The translations under genes and the position numbers were made by a program. Below, piece by piece: positions 36,001 through 47,786 of a stretch of DNA of 64,000 nt. Source of the stretch: Leucosporidium creatinivorum (taxonomy: Eukaryota > Basidiomycota > Microbotryomycetes > Leucosporidiales > Leucosporidiaceae); NCBI GenBank assembly GCA_001600635.1, contig BCKL01000009.1, positions 558,001 to 622,000 on the forward strand, given 5' to 3'. Under the pieces are notes generated by a model, which saw nothing but the letters and a program-made list of their open reading frames with translations, was not told the DNA's origin and searched no databases. How positions within the stretch are numbered: the stretch's first letter is position 1; each line of letters opens with the position of its first letter.

Positions 36001-37836
36001 ATTGGAAGGAGGGCGATTACGTCAAGCCGCCTTTCGTCCGCACGGACCTCAAGTACAAGTCCTCCATCAACGTCAAGTACGGGTGGGGTTTCGCTGAGTG
36101 CCGCGCCTGTCATCGCCAAGAGGATATCGTGAGGCCTCTAGCTAGCCCTTCGGCGGATGAGCTATTGAGCTGACTGTCTCCCGCTCTACAGAACTACCAA
36201 CGCAGCCTTGTACGTGCCCCAGACGAAGCGCCCCGCCCTCCCTCCCTCCCTCGGCGAGCGCGCTGACGATCTTGCTTCCATCCCAACAGCCTCCCGAGGA
36301 GAAGGCGCGCCGCTACGCCGAACAGAAGGAGGGCACTCGCCGCGGCCTCAACCACATCGGCCGCATCGTCAACGGAATGATCGAGAAGGCCAAGAAGAAC
36401 GCTCCCGATGAGAGCACCTGGTCGACGCATCCACTGCTCAAGTACGAGGAGAGGGAGCGCCACGAAGTCCTGCTCGACTTTCTCCTCTACGTCATGGAGC
36501 AAGGCGAGGCTAGCAGCTCCCTCATCGGCAAGGTCCATTACCCCGACCGAGCCTCTCGTCGTCGCAAGCTGAGGAAGCTCGAGGATCGCCTCGAGTGCTC
36601 GACGTGTTATAAGCCCATCGTAGTGCAGACGGGTAGCCGCGGCGATCATGTACGCTTTTTCGTTCGCTTCGAGCCTCGAGTCGCTTTCGCTGACCGCTTC
36701 CTTCTCGGCGCAGGCGTCCTTCGACCGCCAAATCTTCGACGAGTTCACCGGCAAGTCCCTCTGCTACACCGACCCCGAGCAGGTCATCCGCCTCACCGAC
36801 TTCGGTTGCAACGCGTGAGTTCATTGTTCGCTCGACTTGCTCTCGCCCTTCTCGAGCCTCCTCCTCCCCCTCCTCCTCCTCTCCTCCTCTCCTCCTCTCT
36901 GCCCCTTCTCTCCCCTTCTCTCCTCCGATCACTCGTTCCGGCACCCTGTTCAAGCAATAGCTGACCTCGCTCCCTCTCTCCCATGCACAGCATGTGGAAT
37001 GATGCTCCTCTCGCGCAGCGCGACGTCCTCACCAAGATCTTTCACAACGTCACGCTCTACCCCATCGCCGATGCGATCCTCGAGCTCGAGGACCGACCTG
37101 CTCACCCTTCCGTCGAGCACCACCTCGCCTCCGCCCCCGCCCTCGTCAAGAAGCTCGAGAAGATGGGCTGGTCCGCCGAGAAGGGGTTCGACTCGCTCAA
37201 GACTCGTCGCCAAGGATGGAGGTCCCTCGTCGATAGTCACGGCGCTCGCGACTACAAGAAGGGTCGCCCTGGTCGTCCCTATTACAATCAGGGAGGATCG
37301 CGCGTCTTCCTCGACAGCGACGAGGAGGCCAAGGCGGCGAGGGCCGAGGGCAAGACCGTCTACCTCGACCGTCGAGGAGACGATTGGGAGGGATATGCTC
37401 GTCACATGGTCGTCATTGCTGGCGACCGCTGCATGGTCACCGGGGAGCTCGCGTCGATGGACCACCCGCTCTCCTATGATCGGTGAGTTTGGCGCTCGGT
37501 CGTCTCCTTCGTCGACTTTGCGCTGACCTGCTCTCGCTACCTTGACAGCATCCTGAACGACGGACTGTACACGAAGGACAACGTCCTCCTCATGTCGCGT
37601 CACTTGAACTACCTCAAGGGCACGATCCCCGCCTTCGACTCGGACGACGCCTTCAACGCCCACCGAGCCAACCACCCTCACCGTCAACACCTCAGCACCA
37701 AGCCGTACGCTGTTGCGCTCCTTAGGCATCACATCATGTATGCCGGAGCTGGTGCCGACTTCTGTACGTTCGTTTGACTCGCTCGCTTTCCGAACTCTCG
37801 GCGACGACGACGCTGACCCGCTCTTTCGTCGCAGAG
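33083..37836 (+). CDS. Multi-exon nuclear protein with Cys-pair clusters and two HNH-like modules
   Basis: About 1,000 aa from some twenty exons with consistent phases. N-terminus: MLSRVPRLVLGAPLPST, then 'LLSANWLSKTCIIKTIQGG'. The middle is disordered with basic NLS-like runs ('PKKSKKKKSKK', 'VKRPRP'), a SUMO-interaction-like 'VTIIIDDSDED', and a Ser run. The C-terminal half has Cys pairs 'CTGC...CHRC' and 'CHHCGVEC...CRAC'. Two modules resemble HNH/ββα-metal folds of the type C..TG...S.DRI...GYT..N...N..K. The first is 'CSTC' plus 'ASFDRQIFDEF...CYTDPEQVIRLTDFGCNAMW' (near 36.6-37.0 kb). The second is 'DRCMVTGELASMDHPLSYDRI' plus 'LYTKDNVLLMSRHLNYLKG' (near 37.4-37.6 kb). The last intron splits a TAG stop (T at 37763, AG at 37835-37836); if it is unspliced, translation ends at 37777. 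No named family is recognised; a nuclease role is inference. Confidence 0.6.
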
Positions 37837-38635
37837 ACACGCCGTCGACGTCTAGAGTCATGTCGCCCATCCTCACTCGCTTGCCACCTGTATACAGCAC
37901 TCTCCAGCTCCCTCGCTCTCTCGTAGTTCTCGCATCTCCCCCCCCGTTTTGTCGACCCTCAGCGCTCAGCGCTCAGCGCTCTTTTTGCTCTGATACTTCC
38001 CTCCTCTCCTTCCTTGTGTGATTATAGCAGTGCCCGCTTCCCGAACATCAAGCGCAGCAAACGCGAGGAGAACTGTGAAGAGCGAGAGAGCGAAAGGCCG
38101 CTTGCGAAACTGCCTCCTCCGCGCCGAGCCACTCATAGCTTCACGGAGCCTCTCTCTTCGCCATGACCAGGACTTGCACTCCGCTTCAGCAACATGGGAA
38201 AAATCCTCACATCTCATGAAAGAAGAGCAAGTGCGCAAGAACGACGCCGGCCGAGCTGATGCGGTACTCGGCGACTCCCGCCTCGAAGCTCGCGACGGCC
38301 TTTCTTGCAGTCAGTCTCGGTCGAGGGTCACCTTTCGAGCGACAGGATGGAGCAAGTGTGATGTAGTGTGCATCAAAGGGTGGCGCTACGAGGAGGGCGC
38401 TGTGAGGCTAAGCCTTGCCCGCTGCTCGAGGTCTAAGCCGCCTGCGCCGAGGGGGGAAGGAGAGGTCAGCTTGGGGCATAGTAGCGGCTACTTTGAGCGG
38501 GCAGTGGGTGCGTGGGCAAGTGTATGCAGTGGTACAAAATGCCCTTGAGGTGGAGGAAGCGAGTAATGGTGGAGAGGCGAGTGATGGCGCTATTGATAGC
38601 GAGCTCGGAGAGGGGCAGACGACTCACCAGGAGGC

Positions 38636-39850
38636 TCAAGAAAGGGAGAGAGCGAACGACCGAGACGTGCTGGTCACTGCTGACGATTCATCCGTTAGTG
38701 CAGTCTGTTTGGGAGGGTACAGGGGGTCAGCGTAAGCTCTCGAGGTCGACTCTCCTCGGCCGAGCTCTGACCGGAGAAGAGAGAGGACTTGCCTGGCGAG
38801 GCCGATGTTGGGGTCTCGGTCCGAGCGAGATGAGCCGAGAGGTTCTGTGAAACAGTGGCGGTCAGCAATTAGATCGAGAACGGCCTCTAGAGCCCTTCAA
38901 ACTCACCTCGACCGCCGAGCAAGCCAGCCGAAAAGGCATGACGAGGGCCGTGGGAGGCGCCTACCAAACGTGGTTGCAGATGAAGTCCTGTTGAGCGTGA
39001 TTCCCGATGAAAAGGTCAGTTTTGGGACTCTGGCCGGGGCGAAGGGAACGGCAAAGGGCGCGAGGACGAGGCTTCTCCAGCAACAGAGAAACGAGCGAGG
39101 ATGACTGGCGTAGCAGGGTTATGACATCGTACTGCATCCTCGACTCGCTCTCTGCTGCTGCCGAGCCTCGGCCGGCGCTCTTCTTGCCTGCGCCGAAGTG
39201 CGAGAGGGAGACGAGCCGCGACTTGCCTATTGTTGTTGGTAATAGTCGGGTGAAGGGCTCATCCCATGATTCCTGGATCAATTGGCTGCCGTGAGAGCCG
39301 TGCTGTAGACTGAGCAGAGGGTCAGTACTCTGAACGCGAACAAAGTTCGGCGAGCGAAAAGCACGCCAGCTCGCTAGCTGCGTCTGCAGGGCCGAGGAAC
39401 GGGGATATCCCGGCGTAGAAGGGTTATCACCTCGCACTGGACTCCCGTAACCCCCTCCCTGCAGATTGCTAGCTAGCCACGACGCCTTCCAGCACCGCCG
39501 AGCCGCGAGAGAAGAGGGGGTAAGCGACTTGCCTACAGGACGTGACGATGATGCCTTGGCGCTTGTAGTAGGTCACAATAGTGCTTGAGCGCTGTAGGAG
39601 GACAGTTGAGTGAGCGAGACGTCGACGAGGCTCTTGGAAGCCAGTGAACCTACCTCCAGAACGACGGCGGTTGAGCGAATGGTCACGATGATGATGATTC
39701 CATCTCGTACAGGACAGCAGAAGTAGTTATGAATCTGTGAAGCGTGTACACGAGAGCACTCGTCAGCTCAGAGCTCCTCGACTCGGACGGCGCGAGGTGA
39801 GAGAAGAGAGGGGACGAAGACCTACCAGTGGAGAGGAATGTAGTCCGGTA
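38636..39850 (-). pseudogene. Possible decayed or very divergent spliced gene
   Basis: Minus-strand donor/acceptor pairs recur at the local spacing. Readable exon pieces include 'IHNYFCCPVRDGIIIIVTIRSTAVVLE' (39.66-39.74 kb, followed by GTAGGT), 'RSSTIVTYYKRQGIIVTS' (about 39.54-39.59 kb) and 'EPLGSSRSDRDPNIGLAR' (near 38.80-38.85 kb). A last piece, '...TALTDESSAVTSTSRSFALSLS', is closed by a stop at 38636. Two of the introns would use GC donors (AG|GCAAGT). The middle part (38.9-39.5 kb) does not join cleanly. It could be a real fast-evolving membrane protein, a non-coding transcript or a decayed gene. No family recognised. Confidence 0.25.
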
Positions 39851-40568
39851 AAAGAGGTACTAGATACAAGCACAACGTCCGAATCTGCAGCGCGATATCC
39901 TCGAGGTCGGGCGAAAAGGCGAGTGAAGGGCAGGAGAGAAAGAGGGATTTCGAAGCTGAGGCGACCTCAAAAGCTGGCCCGAGCTCAAGCGCTCAAGAGC
40001 CAGAAGTGCAAACATTGGACTCTCGTGTTTCTGTGGAGAGCTGAGCCGGGCCCTTGTGGTAGAGCAGCGATAACAGCTTGCCGGTATGTACGAGAATAGC
40101 AGAGACGAGCTCGCAAGATGTCCCTGGCAGCAAAGGGTCTCGCTTCTGTGCAGGCGGAGAGATGTCGACCTCCGGTGCACGTGATGTGACTGCAGGGCCA
40201 TGCCCTTCTCAGGAGAAACCGACAATCGCCAGACGGCAAAAGCATCTCGGCGATGGCTCAGGCGGGTACAGCTGCTACAAGGTAGTCCAGGGGTAGAATT
40301 GAGCTCTGTTGAACGCGCGGACTAGCTGCAAGTGGTTCAAGGTGGCCTGCGAGATGAGCAATGACAACCTGAGCGATCGCCGAAGCCTGCGAGCCGGCGG
40401 GCACACCGCTGCTGAGGCTGTGGAGACTCGATGCTTGGCTGAGTGCTTAGTTAAAGCTCTTCAACCGTATTGGAGAGGGGACCGAACCTCAAGGGCGCGT
40501 TGGACAATACTTGTCCGCAGTCGAATCATCGCCGAACTGCCAAACTTGGCTCTGTCGCGCTCTGCTGA

Positions 40569-40619
40569 ACCCTCGTACGCGCCGGCGAGAAGTTCACCAC
40601 CACCCTCCTCTCGGCCTAA
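40569..40619 (+). pseudogene. Relic of an RPL4 (uL4) last exon
   Basis: Reads [16 protein letters not shown] plus TAA, against [16 protein letters not shown] plus TAA at the end of the intact RPL4 (31.42 kb). The last 13 codons including the stop are identical in protein but differ at seven third positions. Over all 17 codons there are nine silent changes and two amino-acid replacements. A stop precedes directly (TGA at 40566-40568), and nothing else of RPL4 was found near it. The silent-only pattern means the source evolved as a functional L4 gene for a long time before this fragment was left here. Confidence 0.65.
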
Positions 40620-43600
40620 GCGTTTCGTCTCGGACGAACGCTGTAGCGATACAGGGAACCAGGCGATTGACGGTAGTTCGAGATGCGGAGAGCTCTTTCC
40701 TGGTCGAGGATTTGTCGTTGCCGTCCATGCAAAAACAGCGCGAGCTGTGTTTACCATGGGATTTGCCGTGTTGCGCGTAGAGTAGTGCGAAATCGTGAAT
40801 GCGCTTCAGAATTCGGCCGACCTCCTCGCCTTCGCCGAAAGTCAGCTCACTCTCCCTTCTCAGCACAAATCTCTGGCGACTGTCGATTCTCCCTACGAGT
40901 GCTTACCATGTACCTATCAACCCTTGATAGCTAGCACCCCGTCAACACCCTGCAGAAACGTCGCTAACGCACCTCGGCGACGGGCGTTCTTCAGGGTTGT
41001 CTCGCCCTGCATTATCGTGAAGCAACGGGTCAGTTCTGCAAGCGAGAAGCGGGTAGGTTTTTCGTATTATTCTCCCAGCCGTCACCATCACTCGTCAAGC
41101 GAGGCCAAGGCAAAGGCGAAGCCGAGCGAAGTCTCGGAAGCAAAGTCAGGACGGGAGTCGACGGGACGGTCCGTGTCGCTGTACAGAGCGAGATGGATCA
41201 GAGACGACATGCTTGATGCTTGGCTTCTGAGCCTGATGCAACGCGCGCTGGTGGAAGGCACTTAGGGAGAGCTGAAGCGAGGCTCGGCGTTGGCTTGCGA
41301 TCCCTCTTCGGCGTTGCTTACGCTCAGCGGTGCCCTTCGAGCTCTGAACGCGGGGGCGCTGGCTCCTCCAAAGTGCTCGGCTACCCCTCGCTGACCCGTT
41401 TTGCCCACCATCTGCTTCCTTGAGAAGGTCGGCGCAGCCAATGAGCCTTTCAGCCCTGCGTCCACCCGTCGACCTCGCCTGTCGCCAGCTTCGGCGACCT
41501 TCTGCACCTCGCCGAATCTAGCTCAGTGACTGCGTCCAACTCTACCGCAACTCCGGCTTTCGTAACCGCTCTCCTGCAGTTCGAGCCGACCTCTGCTCGA
41601 ACAGCTCGCGTCATTCAGCTCGACTGCCACCGGCGTTAGCTTTCACCCCTCAGCGCTGTCTTCAATCGCAATCAACACTATTCGACCCTTCCTACTCGGC
41701 TAGTCGACTCCATCGGAGAACAGCGCGGTCTCTCCAGAGCCCTCCCCAAGTAGACCATCCCTTCGGCGAGCATGCCAAGCAGCAGAGCTGCGAAGCGGGG
41801 TCGACTCACCTCTCGAGAGACTACAGTCAGAAAGGCTTGAGTACCGCGAAGGAGAAGCAGCCCGAAAGCTGCAGTGGGAGGACTTGTGGCGCGCCTCCCG
41901 TCGACGCTTGAGGAGCACTTTCTCGCGGGCCCTCGTTGCGAAAGGCGACTGGCAAGCAGCACACCTTAGTAGGTCTCCACCATTATGATGGGCTAGAACT
42001 CAACGGGTAGGCTATAGCGGCCTTCCCATCGCTAAGGAGGAGCAGATGGCGGCGAGCTCCTCGGGCGCTCAATCTCAGTTCGAGCTTACTCCTCAAAGGA
42101 GCAGGCTGCGAGAGCTGTTGGGAGGCTTAAAGCGGTCGTCCCAGGATCGTGAGTGTGATTGCTCCCCAACGCTACAAGAGCGGGAGCAACTGCTTCTGCG
42201 ATCCTTCGCTGAGAGAAGTTGGAGGTCGACGAGCACTTCACGCGAGGAAGAGTCGGGCCTTGATCCAGTGGCAGAGCCTGTTACAGAGGCCTGCACTCAC
42301 ACGAGCGAGAGCACCATGCTGGTGGATGCTACACGCAACGACCACTCCACAAGGATGTGGCAGGAGAGAAAGAGAGAAAAGCGAGTCGAGCCCAAGTTGA
42401 GCTTGGCGAGCTCGGGCCTCCTCGTTCTTGACGACCGCCTGCATCCTCGTGTTGTAGTGCAGCTGGCGATCTCAAGGTGTTAAGTAGCTACACAGTAAGT
42501 TACAGCGCCCCTTCCCGGTGCACTTCACCCTCTGCTCGGCTCAAGGGTACGGGGCCAAGTTCGGCGTGATGAGAGGTCAAGCTGCAGCTTTGTACGGTGT
42601 TGCTCGCTCTCTAGCGAAGCCAGGTTGAAGCTGTTCCTAGATCTCCGAACTCTTTTGTACTCGTACAGGGAGCTTAGGATTCGCCAACTCTCACTCAGGC
42701 CATCTCAAAAGATCGCCGAGTCTGCGCCGAAGCTCGCTTCTCGCTAGAGACCCCTGGCTTCCATCCCAGCCTTACCTATACATCGAGACGTCATCTCTAT
42801 GAGAATGGTGTGCAGCAGCTTCGCTCTCGCAGCCTTCCAGCGCACCCTGCTCGCTCAACTTGGTTCGTCAACCGCCTTCCATCTTGAGTCGGGAGGCTGG
42901 CTCGAGAAGAAGGTGTGCTTCTTCCTGCTCTCAACGAGGAAGAGGAAGGCTGTAGACTGTTGCGCCAGGGTTCGCAGCTTCTACTTCACGAGCGCGCGTC
43001 CGCAAAGTATCGTAGCTCTTGAAGCAGGCTGGTGGCGGAGACGGATTCGGCGCCGAACCGGGTCGAAGCCTTCAGCCGGCCACAGACAACGGAATTGGCA
43101 TGACCGTGTACAGAGTTACAGATGTTTTCTACCTGAGTCATGCATGCATCATCGTTGTGCAGCATTTCGCTGAATTAGCAAATCGACCGTTCGGCGATGG
43201 GTCATGAGTCGAGCTGAAGGGCGCAGGATGTCCTGGCCCAACTCAGTTCTGTCAGCACAGGTTTGCATCGCTTGAAGACTGTCTCGCTTATTGAACAACA
43301 GACGGTCGGGCGGGACAGAAGCGTCACGCATCAAGCTGCGAGCGCAGGAAGGGGTCACCGAAGCAAGACGACTCTCGAGGGCAGGCTACAGACGCGAGAC
43401 AACCTTCTCTCCATTCGCGGAAGAGGAGAGAAAGCGCGCAACGCGTAACCCGCGAACCGAAGTGGATTTTGCGACCAGAGTCAGTTACCTTCAGCGCTGA
43501 GACCTTCGCCGAGCCCCTGCATCCTCTTTCCCTTCCCCCTTGAAAGCAGGCAAGGGGTTGTTGGTGTACCGCAAGAGGGTGAAATACGATACCGATGTGT

Positions 43601-44577
43601 AAGGCAAGCAGGGAGCGTAGATCAACGCCGTCTTGCCATCAACGGAGAGTCGTCTCCAACTCCCGACCGCTCTCGGCGATCATTGCCCCTTCGGGCGAGG
43701 AACGAGGCGGGTTCAAGTGTAGTTTGAGCGCATGGAGTTGTAAGCTGGCCCCGAGAGCGGAGCTGAGTGATGGAACCCCGCCGAGTTAAGGATGCGAGCG
43801 AGAGACGAGAAGGTAGGCAAGGAGGAAGAAGGAAGGGGGGCTGACCCCGAGCTCGGCGCTCGCGCTGCTCCGCGTCGCGTCCAGGCATTAAGGCAAGGCC
43901 CCACTGGGGCCGGGTCATCATATGAATGACTAGAGGGCTGAGCCGAGGAAAGGAGGAGCTTCGTTTAGGCAGGCGAGAGGATGAGGAGCAAGAGGAAAGA
44001 GGAAGGAGGTCGACCGAGCCATCGCCGAGGAGGGATAGAAAATGAAGGGAGCTCTGCCCGAGGACATGCCTGATGAGGCGAGGATAAGACTTGGGTGGAA
44101 GAGACATCACCGAGATGAGAGAGAAGGTGGAGCCATGCGACAGAGCTGAGACGATCGCCTCGCCCTCTCCCTTCTCGTTTTCGGTGTCAACTGAGCAGCA
44201 GCAGCTCTTGCCTCTCGCCACTTTGTTACAGCGCTCTCTCATCTTGAGACTACTACTCCTACTCTTTACGACTACTACGCACGCCTTACGGCCGGATTCC
44301 CTCTCCCCTTAACGACACCTCTCGCTCCCGCCGCCTTCCCCCTTCGCGCGCCGCTCGCTCCTCGCCTCTTTGTAGGCCTGTCTCGCCTCCCTTTGAACCG
44401 CTCACTACTCGCATCACAGAGTAGGTTCAATCGTTCATTTTCAACTCGACTACAGCAGGCGCCTGCTGACCTCCCTCGCTCCTCTTCAGCTCATCGCCCA
44501 GCCCCTCTCCCAACAGCGTCCTCTCCTGGCGCACGACCTCGTTCTCTCTCCTACCATACACCTCGGCTCGGTGCAGC

Positions 44578-47500
44578 ATGGAGACTCCCCTTCCTTCCCA
44601 GTCTACCTCGGTACAGCAACAGCAGCACGAACAAGCCCAAGCTGAGCCCGCCGCTGCTCTGGACGCCGAACCTCTCGCCTCGAATCACGCCCCTCGCCAA
44701 TCCTCCAAGCGCAAAGCTTTCGACGACGACGACGACGACCCGCGCGTCGCTCTGAACATCGATCAGCCTTCCTCCCCTGCTCTACCACAGCCAGCAGAGC
44801 CCGTAGAGCCGCTCGGAGGAGCGTCGTCGCTGGGACAAGACGCTCGGGCATGCTCGACTAGGCGTGGTGCGCTCGCCCGCAAAGCATCGGACAGGGCTCG
44901 GAGGAGCGGCAGCAATATCGCTGTAAAAGGCGAGGAGCGAGTGAGGATGTCGAGGAGCCACAGCGAGGGCTCGTTGAGGCAGGCTCGCGACGAGCAGCGC
45001 AGGCCGCACGGTTCCAAGGGGTACGAGCACAGCAGCAAACGCGCGAGGAGGGAAGATGGTTCGTTCGTGGGATACAGCAAGGATGCTAGTCGACAAGCAG
45101 CCTACGGCAGGGGGAGGATGGATGCGAGCCCGCCTCCCCTTCGCATTGAGCTTTCGCCGAGCAACTCGATCGCCGTCTCTTCTCTCCCCACCTCCCTCAT
45201 CGCTTCCGCACCGCACTCCACGCCATCGCCACCGTCACCTTTCCGTCACCCGTACATCACCGGCCTCGCCGTCCCGTCCACCAGCCAGCTCCAATCATCG
45301 CCGAGCCCGATTCTCCACTCCGACGCACCACTCGATTCCCTCAGTGGACCCCAGCGTGTTCGCTCCCATCACCCTCGTCGTCGAGCTACATCCCTTCCTC
45401 CTCCAACTCGTCGTAACTCCGCCCAGCTCTCGACCCCATCAAAGCACCACCTCACGTTCCCCCTCTCGCATGGCTCGTCGGCGATTACAGTCGACCACCG
45501 CCGTCGCAAGGAGAAGCTTTACGAGTCTCGGCGCTCGGCCTCGTCGCTCGAAGCTCAGCTACAACTTTCGCAGCAGCCTCTCCAGGAGGTCTCCGCCGAC
45601 TCTCGATTCGTCGTCGAGCGCTTGGAGCAAAGAGGAGCCTGGCCACTTTCTCAGGGAGATCTGCTCGCCTACCATGTGGAGCGTGTACTGGAGGAAGAGG
45701 GAAGGAGGATCGCGCTCGTACCGACCTCGCTCATCCCGCCCATCACGAGGAGCACCTTGAGGGAGCTGGATCTGAGTGAGATCCTGCGCAACCCCCAGCT
45801 GAGGCATGACAGCGTCTTCGATCCGAACCTAATGTTCCGACCAAACTACGACGGCGAGCGGTGAGTTTCCCACCTCGGTCTGGCTAGAAGACCGACGCTG
45901 ACCTTCGCTCCTTCTCCTCGCAGAGGCGATCGCAAGCGAGAGCTGGCTTCGCAGTACTGGGGAGCCGTCTCGCGCGAGATCACCCACGGATGTCGCTGCT
46001 CCACCTACTCTTCCGGCACCCTTCTCCCCTGCCTCTGCCTTTCGGCCGGACCCTCCACCTCGCCCCTCCTCGCCTCTCGCCTGCCTTCCCGCATCCCTCC
46101 CCTCATCCACGAGCTCCGTTCGATCCTGCTGTCCCTCCTTCCCGCTCCTTCGTCCTCGCCCCCTTCCTCACCTACACCCGCCTCTCCTGCATCTTTCGCC
46201 TCCTCGGCCAACTCGTCTCGCGATCAGGTCATGGAGACTTTGGACCCCGTCTTCCTCGCGCAACAGCTCGAGCGAGGCATCCTCGACGTCGGAAGTCTCG
46301 CCAGGTTTCTCGGATCGACGCTCAAGATGCACTGCGCGCCGATGCGAGATGGCCTAGTCGACGAGATGGTCAAGGCTTGCGAGGGGGAGGGAGTGGTGAG
46401 GGGACTGAGGATGTGCTTCGAGATTCTCGAGTTGATGAAGCTCGTGAGTCTGCTTTGAACCACTCTACAGACGATGGACGGCCCGCTGACTTTGCTCGAT
46501 CCCTGCAGGACATCGCCAACCACCAGCTCCGCTCGCTTCGGCCTTACCTCGTGCAAACGGCCATGGACTTTGAGCTTCGCTTCTTTCAGGACTTCACCAA
46601 TCGTCGAGAAGGCTCCCAAGCGACGGCTCTCAGTCGCACGCGCAAGTGGTTCCTCAACTCGGCCGAATCGGTGGCTTCCTCCATCATCGCCGAGCCTCGG
46701 ATCTCCTCTCCCGCCGACCTCGTCTCCACCGCCGTCTGCTCTGGAGTACTCGACCTCATCTTCCACGTCGACTCTTCCCTCTCCACGACCGCGTCCTCCT
46801 CCTCCTCCTCCTCCGCCTCTCAGCTCCCCGAGACTTTCCAGCTCGACTCCTACCGCCTCGCCTCCTTCCATGCCGACGTCACGGATCTCACCGTCGTCTA
46901 CCTCCTCCTCAGCCTCTTCCAGCAGCTCTGCTACCCCGCGAGGGCGAGCGAGTCCGACGTCGATTCCATGAGGAAGGAGTGTTGGGCAATCATGGCCGCC
47001 GCCAACGCTGGAGGAAAGGGGGGAGAGGATGGGACGACCGGCGCTGCTGCCTCGCAGGTGCCCGGCGTTGGCATCGCCAAGCTCGACAGCCCGAGCTGGA
47101 AGGAGGCGATGAAAGACGTCGGGCTGCAGATCGCTGCTCGGGCGACTCGCATCAAGGTCAACTCGGCCAAGGCCAACTCCGCCACCCTCCCCATCCTCCC
47201 TTCCGCCCAGACCCTCGCCCTCGTCGACTCGTACTTCAACTCGCACCTCCGCGCCGACTCGAAGGTCTTTCAACTCCTCCAATCGCGGCTCAAGGCCACC
47301 CTCGCCGTCGTCCTCAGCGAGCAGCTCACCGAGGAGCCCAACGCTCAGTGGTGGACCGCCGCGGTCGGACAGCCGGTAGCTATGGCGAGCGGGCGCCGAG
47401 GCGCTTGCTCGGTCAGGTCGACTGCCCTCATCGCCGAGGCCAAGTCGATGGCGTCTTCGCCTACCACAGTTGTCAGGAGAAGCAGGAAGCGCTCCTTTGG

Positions 47501-47786
47501 CGAGGACGACCGCGATGTGGACCATTCGGACGACGACGAGTCCGAGAAGCGCCTCAGGACGACCAAAACTTCCACCACCTGCCGCGCCCAGTCCTCCACC
47601 ATACCTCCTACTCCTTCCCCCTCGACCTCTAACGACCCTTCCCTCATTGATACCACCCTCGCACGCAACGGCCTTACTTCCCTTTCCACCGAAGTGCGCT
47701 TGCTCGGCGAGCGTGTTGCCCGCGTGACGAGTTTCCACCTCTCCGTCTACACCGACTTTTACAGGGGATTGCTCGCTTCTCCCTAA
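44578..47786 (+). CDS. SOK1: TCP11/SOK1 family protein
   Basis: Three exons. Start METPLPSQSTSVQQQQHEQAQAEP, end ...FYRGLLASP; about 1,000 aa. The first ~290 residues are disordered (Gln, Ser, Pro, Arg). The TCP11 domain begins at 'ITVDHRRRKEKLYESRRSASSLE' and contains the family block 'LSEILRNPQLRHDSVFDPNLMFRPNYDGERGDRKRELASQYW', which spans the first intron (about 45862-45923). It continues through 'VFLAQQLERGILDVGSLARFLGSTLKMHCAPMRD', 'LRMCFEILELMKL|DIANHQLRSLRPYL' and 'FFQDFTNRREGSQATALSRTRKWF'. In budding yeast SOK1 suppresses loss of protein kinase A. A basic/acidic insert ('RRSRKRSFGEDDRDVDHSDDDESEKR') lies late in the protein. The long antisense frame is a shadow. Confidence 0.88.

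Larger units (their letters stand above)
37837..44577. other. Gene-poor 6.7 kb region
   Basis: By far the longest stretch without a convincing gene. It is not obviously AT-rich and has no long tandem array. Open frames up to ~175 codons are scattered on both strands but lack family features. Two items stand out and are listed apart: splice-like signals on the minus strand at 38.6-39.9 kb, and an RPL4 3'-end relic at 40.57-40.62 kb. A short CAGCGCT triplet-like repeat lies at about 37960-37982. The right-hand end (44.2-44.58 kb) is pyrimidine-rich and is the likely promoter/5' UTR of SOK1. The region may be decayed genic DNA or long non-coding RNA. Confidence 0.5.

Noticed and set aside
38018-38548. 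176-codon plus-strand open frame in the gene-poor region
   Set aside because: Overlaps opposite-strand splice-like signals and shows no family pattern.
40795-41265. 156-codon plus-strand open frame in the gene-poor region
   Set aside because: No domain, signal or splice support; typical chance frame.
42046-42483. 145-codon plus-strand open frame in the gene-poor region
   Set aside because: No recognisable features; hydrophilic and compositionally like the surrounding DNA.
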